From Metridium senile (taxonomy: Eukaryota > Cnidaria > Anthozoa > Actiniaria > Metridiidae), in assembly GCA_949775045.1 (NCBI GenBank), contig OX459095.1:25714978-25778977 (forward strand): 64,000 nt of DNA, read 5' to 3'. A model generated the notes under the pieces. That model did not search any database and was not told where the DNA came from. It worked only from the letters and a program-made list of their open reading frames with translations. Positions 11,494 through 23,267 of the stretch are shown here, in pieces. Every line of letters starts with the position of its first letter. Positions within the stretch are counted from its first letter, which is position 1. Made by a program: the position numbers and the translations under genes.

Positions 11494-12279
11494 ATCCTTA
11501 TTGCCCAGAGGCTCGGCAAAATACGTAAGCAACTCGTACAATATCAGCCCGTAATACCCAAGAAAATATCTAATAAGTGGTATTTACATGCACATATTGA
11601 TGTTGTAAGAAAAAATTAAACTGGGAGCTCCACTATTAGGTATTACCTAATTTGTATATTACAAATAAACAAGAAAAAAATATAATCACGTACGTAACTA
11701 GATACTAAAACAAAAATAAAAAAATTAATATTAATATTATTTTTGCCTTTTCTTAAAATTTCCAGGAGCCTGAAATTTCTTAATTCACAATTCTTCATTA
11801 ACTTAATTCACAATTCTTCATTAATTTAATTCGTCTTAAAACGCTAACGTTTTTCTGACATGTATAAATATGTAGCTTTGTTTGGATAAACAATTGATTT
11901 GACAAACGTAAAATAGGAAATTAACTCACAGAACGTAATATTACCCGTACAGATTTTCTGAATTCAGACAATTACACCTCAAAATTCACTTTTATTCACA
12001 TTTAAGTTTATACAGTTGTACATTATAACATAGTTAATAACATCTATTAACTATATATGATTATAATTAATCGTAAGCATTTAATAAAGTTGCTTCGACC
12101 GACTAGAATAACAAGGAAAACTAACCTTTCAAAAGTCAGAAACACTTTGTAATTCTCGATTAACAACCAAAATATATATTTTTGAGGTGTAGGAAGTCCA
12201 ACCGAAACTGTTCTACTTAAAACATATCTCGAATGTTTAGCTTGTCACTGGCGTCAAGCTGTGGTCAGGCTGCCATTTT
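11494..12279. other. AT-rich right interior of the 6.1 kb element
   Basis: No gene was recognised. A local duplication of ACTTAATTCACAATTCTTCA occurs near 11780-11830. The right TIR of the element follows. Confidence 0.5.
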
Positions 12280-12601
12280 GTTTCTTGAGACCACGTGACC
12301 AAAATCTCCAAAAATCTTGGAAATTTTATCACGTGATAATCCAGCCTACACCAGGGTCTTCTCCCCGACGACCGCCATCTTGAATTGGAGTCGGCCGAGA
12401 AGGCCCTGGGGACGAGGTTGTTGTGTTACTGCATAGTCCAGTCAATCTACGAAAATATTGACCTCAACCTGCCACTTATTGCAACAGAAGGTTTCTCAAC
12501 GGTTTTCGACTAAGAATTATATGCCTTACAACATATAAAAAGTCCCAAAAGTCCCAAGAGGGGAAGACAGCAAAAACGAGATTTTTTTGTAACTACTTTG
12601 A

Positions 12602-13550
12602 TAGCCTGCATAGCTGGCCCTGGGGGATTGGGGAGAGAGGCAGAGGGATTGGGGAGAGGAGGGGAGGGGAGGGGAAGAGAAGGAAAGGAGGGCCTGCCCG
12701 CAAGGCCATGTGTATTTTACATGCTTACGGTCGCTGGCGACCGTAAACGCTGATTGGCTCATTCTTGACAAATGATTGACAGATATTGGGATAGGTCATG
12801 ACGAAAACCACAACACACTTTCATTCAGCTTCTTTGCTGAAACATGGTAAATGTTTATATATAGTTTTGGTAGTGAACGGCGAGTATTACTCAACTTTCA
12901 AGTAAGGTAAATTCTTTTGGCCTGACGACAGCCGATCTATCCGATCTGCTATCCGATGAAGCGGTATGCTGTTATAATATTAGGTCCAGCGAGATTTCTC
13001 GACGAGCTGAAACTCTTTCAATGTTCCTCAATCTAAGCTACATTTGTTTCCACACTTTGTTCCAAGCTAGAGTGGAATAATATAGTTATCATTTGAAGAT
13101 GAAACATCAGCTTTCTTGGTGAATAATTCGAACTGGTTTTATTGTTGTATCACATGCAGCCGTTGATTATGCCATCAAGGTTCGAATTACAACCGTCTCT
13201 GTGTTCTATAAATCGCTCGTAAAACCTGACTTTATTTTTACTTCAATTAAAAGCAATTATCCCATGTCGTTCTTTGAATGTTAGATTTTCTATGAGGGTA
13301 ATTGCTTTCACAAGAAATGGCGTATTCAAAGTTAAACTACCAACGTACAAACAAGGCCAGTTAGTATCAAGCTGAGAAGTTCTGGTAAGCCCTTACTTCC
13401 GGTGCGCTATTTTATGTAGTGGGCGGTTAACTAATTAAGACAGCCTTGCAGGCAGGCTCTCCTTTCCTTCTCCTCCCTCCACCCCCCCCCCCCCCCTTCC
13501 CCTCCCCTCCCCTCTCCCCTTTCCCCCAGAGAGCCAGGCTACGCAGACTA
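12602..13550. mobile_element. Mutator-like non-autonomous element, 9 bp TSD
   Basis: The ends TAGCCTGCATAGCTGGCCC and the inverse of TAGTCTGCGTAGCCTGGC are followed by G-rich (left) and C-rich (right) subterminal runs. It is flanked by the perfect 9 bp repeat CTACTTTGA (12593-12601 and 13551-13559). No coding sequence was seen. The right-hand copy of the same insertion (32300-36791) was later split by two other elements. The same end type occurs at 26215-27207 and at 32027. Confidence 0.85.
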
Positions 13551-13607
13551 CTACTTTGACGGCAGTTTGAGCACAACATGGAAACGAGGCTGCAACCAAA
13601 ACACGAG

Positions 13608-14224
13608 ATTATGCACTTATCATCGGCTTCCACGAGGGGGGGACCCCGGGCTAAACTGGGGGAAATATCGTGACTTAGAATTAAATCCTTCCCCCAGCCC
13701 CTGGGAGAATTGTGGTGGATAGGTAAAATGGTTTAAAATCGACACACTACTAGTAGACTGGTACCTAGACAACATGGCGGCCGTACAGCAATGTGAGAAA
13801 GGCGAGAACAGTTGCTCAGTTTACTGCAGTAAAGGAAAGTACTCTTGTCTTAATCACTAGATATGTGTTGATACTATATGCATGCCTTTCAACAAGGTAA
13901 TAATGTTGATTAAAAGCAGTTTAGAAAATTAAGAAATTCCCAAATACTTTTATTGTAAATTTTGCTTTTTAATAAATTTAACTTCTGTTTCACAGATTTA
14001 GTGTGTGCACTCTGTTTGTTGACAGTTTAATTTTATTTGTGAATTTTCATTTAACTTTACCCGGGTACTGGTGAAATATAGGGGTATTTTCTACAAAAAC
14101 TTGCCCAATACCTGGGGAAATAAGACACCTTTGCTCTGGACTCAAAGCAAAGTCCCCACATTAGCCCGGGGGTCCCCCCCCCCCCCCTCCCCCTCGTGGA
14201 AGCCGATCACAAGTGCATTATGCA
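13608..14224. mobile_element. TIR element with TCGGCTTCCACGAGGGGG ends
   Basis: The left end ATTATGCACTTATCATCGGC, continuing TTCCACGAGGGGGGGACCCC, is repeated inverted at the right end with a lengthened poly-C tract. It is roughly 610 bp and no ORF is credible. The second copy (from 36847) has lost its right end in a deletion of about 730 bp that joins GCCCGGG to TAAAATATG near 37412. Confidence 0.7.
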
Positions 14225-14843
14225 AATTTTAAAGTCAATAAAAAGCCAATTAAACCGAACATTTTAAGTTAAAATCAATCTAATTTCTAGCAAATATCAT
14301 TTGTTAAAGTTCTTATGCATTTTTCAAAACTTTTAGAAGAACGTTTTAGACAATATCCTATTTACTATATTGAAGTATGATTACTACAGAATATGACATT
14401 TTAATTTACGTTAAATCATTATTACCGTTTCTTGCTTTATTATAGTATAAATTATTTTCATTCAATTGTATTTGGAAGTATATTGTAGCGAATAAATGAA
14501 TAGATACATAGACAGATAAATAAATAATAAATAAATGAATAAAATATTATGCAAAACTGCCATGTCTAAGAGCGTGCAAATTTTGGGATTTATAAATCGC
14601 AGGTTTTCGAAGCGTTGCAAATTTTGTGATTTATAAATCGCAAGCTAAATAACAAAAAAAAAAATGAAGAAAAACAGTTAAACTAGACGCTCTATGAGCG
14701 TGAAGTCGGGCTGTTGAGGATTATGCAGTTTAGTCTATTAGCCCAGTAGGAGTGGTGGGACCCAGTTTTTGACAGCTAGAGATAACTGGAGCTATAACAC
14801 TGATGCCCCTTGGATATACTCTGAAGATATTAATAATCTTAAT
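14225..14843. other. AT-rich unique spacer, deleted in the other copy
   Basis: No gene was seen. A short local duplication is present: GCAAATTTTGGGATTTATAA and GCAAATTTTGTGATTTATAA, about 50 bp apart. The whole stretch is missing from the paralogous copy. Confidence 0.55.
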
Positions 14844-15113
14844 GAATACTCCAGTTTCGAGATCTCTTTTACTCTTTTGTTAGCCTCAATTGTATGTAAA
14901 ATATGCAGAAATTTAGATAAAACTCGTGAGATTTCGATATATTTTTATTGTCTTCTATGCTCACAAATCTCTTTCATTTGCACGGACTGTTATAGGCTCA
15001 GATCTCAGCCGTTGGGGTTACTCGCGGGCGCACGAAACCCCAACGGCTGAAATCTGAGCCTAGGACTGTTACTGAACAAAAGAATATAAAAGAGATCTCG
15101 AAACTGGAGTATT
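14844..15113. mobile_element. MITE with 27 bp TIRs and internal GC hairpin
   Basis: The ends AATACTCCAGTTTCGAGATC and its inverse give a 270 bp element. It contains a strong internal hairpin, GGCTCAGATCTCAGCCGTTG with its inverse, at about 14993-15060. AATCTTAAT-type sequence flanks both sides. The copy at 37413-37660 lacks the left end. Confidence 0.75.
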
Positions 15114-15575
15114 AATCTTAATTGTCTTTTCAAGACAAATTTGTAAAATGTAGATGAAAAATATTACAGAAACACCGTATTTCATGACTTTAACGCACTG
15201 ATCCCTTTGAAATACACTAAAAGAGCATTACAAAGTGAACTGTATAAATGGTACAAATACCTATGATGACGACGTAAAAATGTTGTAAAAACAAATCAAA
15301 GGCCCGCTATGGCCAACTCGTGGATCATTGTTAGAACATTTTGAAAGCGCTTAGTGTTTAGACCACTTTTAATGTTGACTTTGTAAGTTATATTTAAAAA
15401 ATCTCACAATTTCATATGAAAATAATGATGTTAGCATATTGAAAAGACATGGCATTGATTTCAAACAAATAAAACTTTATTTATAATAGATTTGTAAGTT
15501 GATGTAATTCTGAACTTTCTATAATAAACGTAAGATATCATTAAATTACAATATATATATGTATAAATCTTAATT
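15114..15575. other. 460 bp segment absent from the paralogous copy
   Basis: Bounded by AATCTTAATTG on the left and right, while the other copy (37660-37680) has a single AATCTTAATT. It is either an insertion with a long target duplication or, equally likely, a deletion between direct repeats in the other copy. No ORF or TIR was noticed. Confidence 0.6.
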
Positions 15576-15735
15576 GTAAGGCCTACTCCGGGCCTTAAAA
15601 TCGCCGTACTTTTAGGCGATCTAAAGCGATCTTAGTCGATGTTAGGTGATTTTAGCAAAAAGCTCTTAAACTCTTAGGCGGTGTTAGGTGATTTAAGGCG
15701 TTCTGAGCGATCTTATGAACCGGAGAAGGCCTATT
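15576..15735. repeat. Short repeat rich in GGCGAT/AGGTGATTT motifs
   Basis: About 150 bp with ends AAGGCCTACTCCGGG and CCGGAGAAGGCCTA in inverted orientation. The interior holds repeated CGATCTTA and TTAGGTGATTTTA motifs. It is conserved at 37680-37830. It resembles a small MITE. Confidence 0.5.
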
Positions 15736-15940
15736 TGTACATGTAGATTAACTATTAAAAAAATGAATTATGTTTTGAAAATATTGATATTTATCAAAAA
15801 ACGTATAATTATATTAGTAACTTGTTTCTTTTCTTTGGTGGCAGTTCGTATTGGAATAATCCAGCTTTCATGTCGTTGTTTTTATCTACTTGGCTGATTA
15901 ATCTGCTTTCTGGGAATTCGAGGATCGAGTTGGCTCGAGT

Positions 15941-16685
15941 CAATCTCGTCCCCATTCGCCGCTAGCTCTTACTGCGCATGTTCAGGCTCGACGAACTATC
16001 TTGGCTCTGGCAAACTCCAAACCGGATGCCCAGAATCTGAGCATTTTTGCACTGCGCATGTTTGATTAAAATCATTCAACCTCATTGGCGTTGCTACGTC
16101 GCAATAGGAGGTTAATTAGACTAATAATAGAATTTCCGTGGGATATATTTGTCTTCACAGACGTTATTGATAACAGAATGCAATCAAATTTTAACCTGGA
16201 AATTATTTCATGTATAATCAGAAATGCTATCTGTTCAAATATACATTTAATTAAATAATATCTTGATCGATCCACTGGTAAAAAATGCTTTCATATAGGC
16301 ATAAAGGATTAGAAAGGATTTTTTTGATGAGAATATAGCGAGTCAGTGGCTGCAAGCTGAAGTAAAATCAGTCGCTATTTACGGGTCAAGAATAATAACT
16401 AAACAGCAGAGCTCACGCGAAGAATTCTGAGAAATTTTGCTACGACAACAGTTCTTGATGATAAACTTTCCTTACCCCGTATTCAGGTGGTTTGTATTAA
16501 CAATTTTCTGATACATTTTCGGTTTCGTTGAGAATCGACCGTTATTTTTGAACTTCCGGTCAATCGCTTTGTTTTCTCTAAGGACCAATCATGTGGCCGG
16601 ATTCAGTTGGGTAAGCCAGAACCAAGATAGTTCGTCGAGCCTGAACATGCGCAGTAAGAGCTAGCGGCGAATGGGGACGAGATTG
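15941..16685. mobile_element. TIR element CAATCTCGTCCCC, 8 bp TSD (left copy)
   Basis: TIRs of about 75 bp (CAATCTCGTCCCCATTCGCC and its inverse) are flanked by GCTCGAGT on both sides (15933-15940 and 16687-16694). One extra base follows the right TIR, exactly as at the 6.1 kb element, so the two probably share a transposase. The interior is AT-rich and non-coding. Present also at 38038-38782, so it predates the segmental duplication. Confidence 0.8.
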
Positions 16686-16694
16686 GGCTCGAGT

Positions 16695-18570
16695 AACTGA
16701 CTGTCTGATATTGACATGTTTTAGAAAACCTCTTTCCGTAAAAACGTTAGAAAATAACAGCTAGCAATTGTATAATGACTTGAGCAAACAATATACCCAA
16801 ATCCAACGCTGATTTGGAAGAGTAAATCGATGTGAAGTACGAGAAATCCAAATGAATTCAGGTCCAAGATGGCGATGTGCTTGGGCTTCCTGTGGTATTT
16901 GCGCATGCTCATGACGTAAGGTGGTCAAAACGCGACACAAAACATAGATACATAGATACATAGATTGACGAAACGGTAGAACTAAAGTCGGGCCGCCTAT
17001 GGCTAGCCCGACTAATAATAAATTTACACTTGGCGCCCCATAATATTGTGGGGAAATATTTTTTTCCCCTTAATGTTAACGTTATTTACATTTCTAATTA
17101 AAAAAAACTAAATTTTAATAACATTTACGATGACTTACAATAATAGTATAGGGATATACTGATAAAGGGTTTTACATTTGATATACAAGCTATACGAAAG
17201 CCGTATATTGACTAGCGATGGCGGCTGGCTCTACACGCTACCGTTACTGATATAACCAACAATTCTCCTCGATCCCAGGACGTGCATGATTGCATATGTG
17301 TCAATAACTCACCTGGTTTTCTTTTATTTGACTCAAAACATAAAAAAATTCAGTTCTTGAAACTTAAACATGGAGTTTGAAAAGCCATAGCCATATGGCT
17401 AACTATAATCGACGAAACGAAATGAGTTTTTTGTCATGTCCCCTCCCCCCACGGGACGTGACCTCAAAACATGTCACAATTATGTTCATATAACTGACAT
17501 CCTTTGCAGGCTTCAGAGTGTGGACTGTAGCTTCGGGTAAAACAAAGATTTTTGAAATAGGTGTATATAAAAATGATCGGTCACGAGATAAGAAAAAAAG
17601 CACTTTATTGGATTGCAAATACAAAACATCAAATAGGTACAAAATATAAAAACTAAATATAAAAACTGTTTACTGGAGAGTCAGCCGTTTATGTGATCTT
17701 CTAGCTATACACCATCCTCGGGAACCCAGGGGTAATCTTCTGTCGCTCGTTTCTCGCTCTCAGAATACATACCCCTTGCATGGAACGTATAGTCTATTGG
17801 AGCTGGTTCCCGAAGTCAAAATTCAGCTCTTTCCTGATTGGTGGATCCGCTGAGGTCGACCAATGAAAATAAGAAAACCATTCAAAGGAAGTCGTTAAAT
17901 AATAGTTTGAATGGTTATCTTGATTTTCATCTTTATCAAGTTATGATAATTCCTGTATTAACAAAAACAGTTTCTCACTGAGCCATAGAATAGGGCTTTC
18001 TTGTGACTCTATTGTTTCCCAGAGATACTTCTCCAGAGTCTGTGCATGCTCTGGCTGTATTTTCTGTGGGCTTGGTTGTAGTAACATCAATAGAAGTACA
18101 CGGTTTATCTCACACTCATGATGACATCCTTGTACGTACTGTGTATTGAGAAATCTTTATTACCCTCGAAGGAACCTCTTTCTTGAGCATGGTAGGCCAT
18201 TTCAGTGAAAATTGACAAAGCACCATCAATTGAAGTTGTGATGTCATTTTTTTGCTATGTACGTTTTGTACCAATTCAAATCTTTTGGGAATAAGATTAT
18301 TTGTTCTATGTATTTCAATGTCACATGGAAGCTTTTTGACAAATGTTTTTACTCCCAGCTGAGGTTTTGAATTGGGTCAAATCACTATAATACGAAATAG
18401 GTACTGGGAGATTACTTCAGAGTGTTTTGTCCTTTTTGATTGACATGTGCTTGATCAGCTATCAATGTAGTACCCCATACTAAGAATAGTTTCAGAACTA
18501 GCACCAGAAAGGTCTTAGTTTGCAAAATCGTTTATTAATAATAATCAGTATGTGCTTTTTGTTGCAAAAG
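16695..18570. other. Non-coding duplicated spacer
   Basis: No credible gene. It includes a TAGATACA repeat, then AAGTCGGGCCGCCTATGGCT followed by AGCCCGACT. The latter is an inverted motif that also occurs at about 31885 and 41707. The right-hand copy of this spacer is interrupted by the Penelope-like element, a TTAA element and the aldolase 5' exons. Confidence 0.6.
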
Positions 18571-18735
18571 GACAAAGTTGCCCAACCAAGTGCACTCCTG
18601 AACAATGTGCCGCAGCTACAGTTCAGACTTTACAGAGGACTGTTCCTGTTGCTGTTCCTGGTATTACCTTTTTGTCTGGTGGCCAGTCAGAGGAACAAGC
18701 ATCTGTACATCTTAATGCTATCAATAAGCATCCTG
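18571..18735 (+). pseudogene. Fructose-bisphosphate aldolase, penultimate exon (left copy)
   Basis: The exon follows TTGTTGCAAAAG and ends at CATCCTG before GTAAGT. It encodes [20 protein letters not shown], then [20 protein letters not shown], the C-terminal half of a class I aldolase barrel around the phosphate-binding SGG loop. The frame is intact here. However, the exons for the N-terminal two thirds, including the Schiff-base lysine, are missing between 18255 and 18265 compared with the right copy. This locus cannot make a complete enzyme. Confidence 0.9.
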
Positions 18736-19321
18736 GTAAGTGAACTGCAAAAATATTACAATATTATTGCAGCTTGTTATGAAGTTGGTATTGTTTGCTG
18801 CTGTTTGTACTTTGTGATCAGTGACAGGCTCATAACATAACATACTACACTCATCTACAATTCCCTTCTATAAAAGAGTGGGAGGTTGAGGACTAGTTGG
18901 ATGTGCAGGGGCAGGGGTTCTTTCTTTGTCCAAGTGATAGGGGTGATCGGCAGAGGTTTTGGAAACGACCCCTATACATACGCACATATAAAAATAACTG
19001 ATAAAGCCTTATCGATTTCTACCCCAACAAAGCAACAAAACAGAGTAAAAATGACTCTTACAGGTATGAAATCATGTTAAGTAACTGATTTTTGAGCCAA
19101 AATCCTAAAATGACCATAAAAGGTACGCACATGAAATATTTTAACCCTAAAAGGTACCGCGATCACACCTACCCCTTGGACAAAGGGAGAACCCCCCCCC
19201 TTCTAACCAAACAAGTATCCACAACTCCAACTAGTTCCAAACCTCCAACTCGTTTCTGAAGAGATAAATATTACAGCTAAATACAAAGAAAAACTTGATA
19301 GAGTTCCTCTCTTTTTCTCAG

Positions 19322-19539
19322 GCAAGAAACCATGGGGTCTTACTTTCTCATTTGGCAGAGCTCTACAAGCAAGTGCACTGAAAGCATGGAGTGGCAAAAG
19401 TGACAATGTCAAGGCAGGACAAGAGGAGTTCTTGAAGCGTGCTACTGTAAATGGTCTAGCAGCTAAAGGACAGTATCAAGGAGGCGGACAAAGCGTTGCA
19501 GGACAGGACAGCCTGTTTATTGCAAAACATCAGTACTAA
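19322..19539 (+). pseudogene. Fructose-bisphosphate aldolase, last exon (left copy)
   Basis: The acceptor CTTTTTCTCAG precedes [20 protein letters not shown], with the typical aldolase [14 protein letters not shown] motif. It ends KHQY and TAA. Aldolases end in an aromatic residue, usually Tyr, that contributes to catalysis; here the terminal Tyr is kept. The exon is intact and spliceable to 18571-18735, but the 5' exons are absent from this copy. The right-hand equivalent is 48658-48875. Confidence 0.9.
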
Positions 19540-19611
19540 GCAGATGACAAAGGAAAACCTCATTCCTGGGAAAACTATTGAAGTTAAATCCTTAACTTGT
19601 ATGCTATTACA

Positions 19612-19915
19612 CAGGGTTCGTGCTACTCCTTAAACTCCTTGAAAACTCCTTAGATTTGATTTACGTTTTTAAGGGCACTTGAAAAGCCCTTGAATTTTAG
19701 AAAATCAGCAAAAACTCCTTAAAAACTCCTTAATTCTAGCTAGAGTAGGGTAAAAATTCCAGTATTGCAAATTCAAGTTAAGTAAAAATCATAGTATTGT
19801 ACATCATTTTCGTAAATTTTCGTATATCAAAGTTGTCGCAAAAAGTGCTTAAAAATTACTTTTTGGTCCTTGAAAACTCCCTAGATTCTGTTTACTGACA
19901 TCAGCACGAACCCTG
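19612..19915. mobile_element. CAGGGTTCGTGCT-ended MITE
   Basis: A 304 bp element with ends CAGGGTTCGTGCT and AGCACGAACCCTG. The interior is made of CTTGAAAACTCCTTA-like repeats. It is flanked by ATTACA (19606-19611 and 19916-19921). The right copy (around 48945) is the empty site, with a single ATTACA. CAGGG ends are hAT-like, but a 6 bp duplication is short for that group. Confidence 0.8.
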
Positions 19916-19921
19916 ATTACA

Positions 19922-20594
19922 AAAGCTTGTTACTTTCTGACATTAAGCACTTTAAAAGTGATTATCATATATTATCATTATTAACATAAAACATCAGTTA
20001 GTGGTATTACTCTTTTTTATGGCATATAAGTTACTGTTTGTACTTCAATAATACCAAAACTCAGAGGATTACAGAGATCAACAAGAAGATACTGTAACAG
20101 TTTTGTTGAATTTTATAAAAAGTACCCATATATCCTTTAGTAAATCAACACTAACAGTGAGCTTGGGCTGTGTTCTCAACAATATATACAATAGACATTC
20201 CCTAATTCGCTTCTCTGATGTCTAGATTCATCCTCTTTAGCCTCGACTTGAATCTATTGTTTTGTGATGCGAATTCAGGCAAAGGTCTATTCCAGAGCCC
20301 CTGGGTTATAAAGGTAAAGCATTATTATCTTACAGCTTACAGTAGCAGGTAGAGTGGAGGCATTTAACCTGTGAAATAGAAATTGCTTGCTAAAGTGTAA
20401 TAGTTAGACAACAAATTGGAATTAGGGTCTACTAAATGAAATCTATTTCACAGGTTTAATTTCGACCTCACTATAATGGGCTCCTGATAATAGAACTTGG
20501 GGCAAAGAGTGTACTTATGAGCTTACCAACTTTCTTCGATGATTAGTGTTCTATTTTATGGATATTTCCATGCTCCGCCTGAAAACTGTCAAAG
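19922..20594. other. Spacer between the convergent loci (left copy)
   Basis: Non-coding. It contains only the right arm of the fold-back element seen complete at 49386-49626, namely AAGTACCCATATATCCTTTA and onward at about 20119-20172. The tract AACCTGTGAAATAGAAATTG with its inverted relative at 20440-20458 is also present. Confidence 0.5.
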
Positions 20595-20795
20595 TGTAAA
20601 TTATGGCAATTATCAATTTGCACCAGCCTTTCACTTGTATGATCCAGGTTTCGATTCCTGGCTTCGGCACCGGATCATATGTCAATTGAGTTTGTTTGAT
20701 GTGTTGTTTTCTACCATGCCACAAGGGTTTTTCTCTGAGTATTTCGGGTTTTTTCCTCCCTAGACAAAAATCAACCACCCTCGGACATTCTCTTA
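20595..20795 (+). mobile_element. tRNA-derived SINE (left copy)
   Basis: A B-box-like internal promoter, GGTTTCGATTCCTGG, lies at about 20648-20662. It is followed by a conserved SINE body (GAGTTTGTTTGATGTGTTG, then AAGGGTTTTTCTCTGAGTA and TTTTTTCCTCCC then AAAAATCAACC). This body type is widespread in SINEs of marine invertebrates. The A box is not clear. It is shared with 50050-50205, so it predates the duplication. Confidence 0.65.
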
Positions 20796-20952
20796 CCCAG
20801 ACCCTTCTCAGCTTCACTGATCAAAGGCTCTGGTCGGACACAAACCGGAACAATCTCGTAGCCAGCGCCCAAGTAACTTTTGATCTGCGACGATGAACCC
20901 CCGTTTTATATCCGCCTCTGCTTATGTAACTATTGAGGCTGGTTTCTGACTT

Positions 20953-22080
20953 CTAGAGAAAATAAGGGTACGAACAGTTTTGCTGTTGGTGTATGTGGCT
21001 ATACTTATCTTGCACCACTTTAAACAAATACTCACTAAAATAAATCGCCGAGATAGACAAACCAAGAGTGTTCACTATTAAATGGTATCTCCATCTCTTT
21101 CTCCATACTCTTCCAACAGCAATGTTCATCACTCGAGTTTGAATCACGAGCGAAATTGTGTTGAAGACTAAATCGATAAAAAGTCCAGCAGAAACTCGCT
21201 TAAAGAACTCAACAATTACGTCCCTGTTGACATTGGGCTTTTCTTGAGTGTAAAGAATCTGATAGACCGTCATATAACCTAATGAGCTCACCAGTCCGGT
21301 CGCTTCTTGCAGAATGATCTGGATTGTGAGGTCTGCCACGAAGCGCCTGCTGCGAAGACTTCGGTATTTCGGCGTAGGGGTGTTTCTTCGTAGAACATAA
21401 CGATGCAAACATTCCCAGATCTGGTCCCTCATTGTGACCGTAATCCTCTCAACAAGATCTATCGCAGCATGAGCAATTCCTAGCGCTACAAAAAGACCAA
21501 AATTAGTTATATCCGACTGCATAACTCTGAAGACAACAGCTGAGGCGGCATAAAGACAAGGTACGAGAGCAATGGCGCTCCCAGGGTGAACGATCCCACT
21601 CAACGTTTGTGCCCCAAGTCGGGCTACTACCTTTGGAATAGCAGTGACAATCGGAGAGAGGAATGCAATGATAACTTTGAAATGATCATCTTGTTCGACA
21701 TACCAAGGAAATATTCCATAGACTAATATCAATGCTGCTGGCAGCCCGAGGACAAACTGAGCGGAAAGTATGAAGTCGAGTTTTAAAGTATTCTTTAAAG
21801 ACAGCGGGTAAAACTTTCGAGCTAGTAGATAGTTGTTGATGAGGATAACACAAGTGAATAAGACATTCAAAGGAAACGACATCCAAGAGACTTGGTATTT
21901 TCCAATCATTTGGAGGTAAAGACGATATGTCGTGTCCATAAAGGCAGCTAAAACATTCAGGGTCAGGAGATGCAGGTCTTTGATGAGAGATAATGGAAAG
22001 ACTGCTATTATGCAGGTGAAATCCCACATCTGAATTAAGCCTCCTTCGATTGCCTGGGTTGTGACTCGCATGCTTTGGAC
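20953..22080 (-). CDS. Multi-pass membrane protein, terminal exon (unit 1)
   Basis: A 1128 bp exon, 375 codons plus stop, following an acceptor (ATCAAAG then GTCCAAAGC) in phase 0. It encodes about eight or nine hydrophobic segments, including MWDFTCIIAVFPLSLI, WMSFPLNVLFTCVILINNY and LDFILSAQFVLGLPAALILV. A basic loop rich in Arg (YRSLRSRRF) follows, then more membrane segments and a hydrophilic tail. No known domain is recognised. Its 5' partner is most likely 29382-29870, whose donor is also phase 0, giving a protein of at least 538 residues with an intron of 7.3 kb. The frame has been preserved in two copies (see 52291-53418) with about nine amino acid changes. The role is unknown; a polytopic membrane protein is all that can be said. 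Confidence 0.7.
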   Translation of the reverse strand, partial: VQSMRVTTQAIEGGLIQMWDFTCIIAVFPLSLIKDLHLLTLNVLAAFMDTTYRLYLQMIGKYQVSWMSFPLNVLFTCVILINNYLLARKFYPLSLKNTLKLDFILSAQFVLGLPAALILVYGIFPWYVEQDDHFKVIIAFLSPIVTAIPKVVARLGAQTLSGIVHPGSAIALVPCLYAASAVVFRVMQSDITNFGLFVALGIAHAAIDLVERITVTMRDQIWECLHRYVLRRNTPTPKYRSLRSRRFVADLTIQIILQEATGLVSSLGYMTVYQILYTQEKPNVNRDVIVEFFKRVSAGLFIDLVFNTISLVIQTRVMNIAVGRVWRKRWRYHLIVNTLGLSISAIYFSEYLFKVVQDKYSHIHQQQNCSYPYFL

Positions 22081-22117
22081 CTTTGATGGATAGAAATGCA
22101 AATAAGGATAATTAGAT

Positions 22118-22526
22118 GATCTTGATAATGATGATGATGATGATGATGTTGATGTTGATGATTTTGATGATGATGATGACAGTAGGCCAGGTATTCAATC
22201 GGCACGTATATCCTTTTCCTGCCACATGTGTATGACTTTTGTGTATGATTTATAAAAAACTAAACTAGTGATGATGAGATGATGATTATTAGATGATCGA
22301 TGATGGTTAGATGATGGTGACGATGGTGATGATTGGATGGTGATGATGATTAGATGATGATGACGGTGATGATGATTTGATGGTGATGATGATTAGATAA
22401 TGATGATGATGATGATTGGATGGTGATGATGATTAGATAATGATGATGATGATGATGATGATTGGATGGTGATGATGATTAGATGATGATGATTGGATGG
22501 TGATGATGATTGGATGATGATGGTGG

Positions 22527-22573
<47 letters not shown>

Positions 22574-23120
22574 GGATGGTGATGATGATTAGATGATGAT
22601 GATGGTGATAATGATTGGATTGTAATGATGATTGGATGGTGATCATGAGGGTGATGATGATTGGATGGTGATCATGATTGGATGGTGATCATGATGGTAA
22701 TGATGATTGGATGGTGATCATGATGGTGATGATGATTAGATGATGATGATGGTGGTGATGATGATTGGATGGTGATGATGATGGTGATGATGATTGGATG
22801 GTGATCATGATGGTGATGATGATTAGATGATGATGATGGTGGTGATCATGATTGGATGGTGATCATGATGGTAATGATGATTGGATGGTGATCATGATGG
22901 TGATGATGATTAGATGTTGATGATGGTGGTGATCATGATTGGATGGTGATCATGATGGTAATGATGATTGGATGGTGATCATGATGGTGATGATGATTAG
23001 ATGATGATGATGGTGGTGATCATGATTGGATGATGATGATGATGGTGATGATGATTTGATAATGATGATGATGATGACTGGATGGTGATGATGATTAGAT
23101 GATGATGATGATGATGTTTG

Positions 23121-23152
<32 letters not shown>

Positions 23153-23180
23153 GGATGGTGATGATGATTAGATGATGATG

Positions 23181-23212
<32 letters not shown>

Positions 23213-23236
23213 GATTGGTGATGGTGATGATCATTA

Positions 23237-23267
<31 letters not shown>

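Larger units (their letters stand above)
6280..12420. mobile_element. 6.1 kb TIR DNA element (CAACCTCGTCCCC family)
   Basis: The ends read CAACCTCGTCCCCAGGGCC and its inverse, with TIRs of about 90 bp. The flanks are TCTGTTAC (6272-6279) and TGTGTTAC (12422-12429), an 8 bp duplication with one mismatch. The paralogous site at about 32120-32135 reads straight through (GTTCTGTTACTGCATAG) without the element, which proves insertion. It contains a decayed RecQ-like helicase, nested hairpin elements, a LINE scrap and long AT-rich tracts. The 8 bp duplication would suit hAT or P-type transposition. No transposase was recognised. The shorter element at 15941-16685 has related ends. Confidence 0.85.
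12421..22101. repeat. Segmental duplication, left copy (spacer to terminal exon)
   Basis: It aligns collinearly with 32128-53439 at high identity: same non-coding spacer, same MITEs, same aldolase 3' exons and same membrane-protein terminal exon. Differences are mostly whole insertions or deletions. The left copy lacks the Penelope-like element, the aldolase 5' exons and the ATCGAT element. It has its own 460 bp segment (about 15114-15575) and a CAGGG element. The terminal exon differs at about nine of 375 residues, so the duplication is fairly recent. Confidence 0.9.

Noticed and set aside
18520..18840. ORF of 106 codons overlapping the aldolase exon (also 47857)
   Set aside because: Other frame of an aldolase exon running into the intron; the aldolase frame is unmistakable.
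20648..20662. Functional tRNA gene
   Set aside because: Only a B-box-like sequence with a SINE body. No cloverleaf or anticodon stem could be drawn.
21686..22027. Minus-strand ORF of 113 codons, and its equivalent at 53024
   Set aside because: Alternative frame of the membrane-protein terminal exon.
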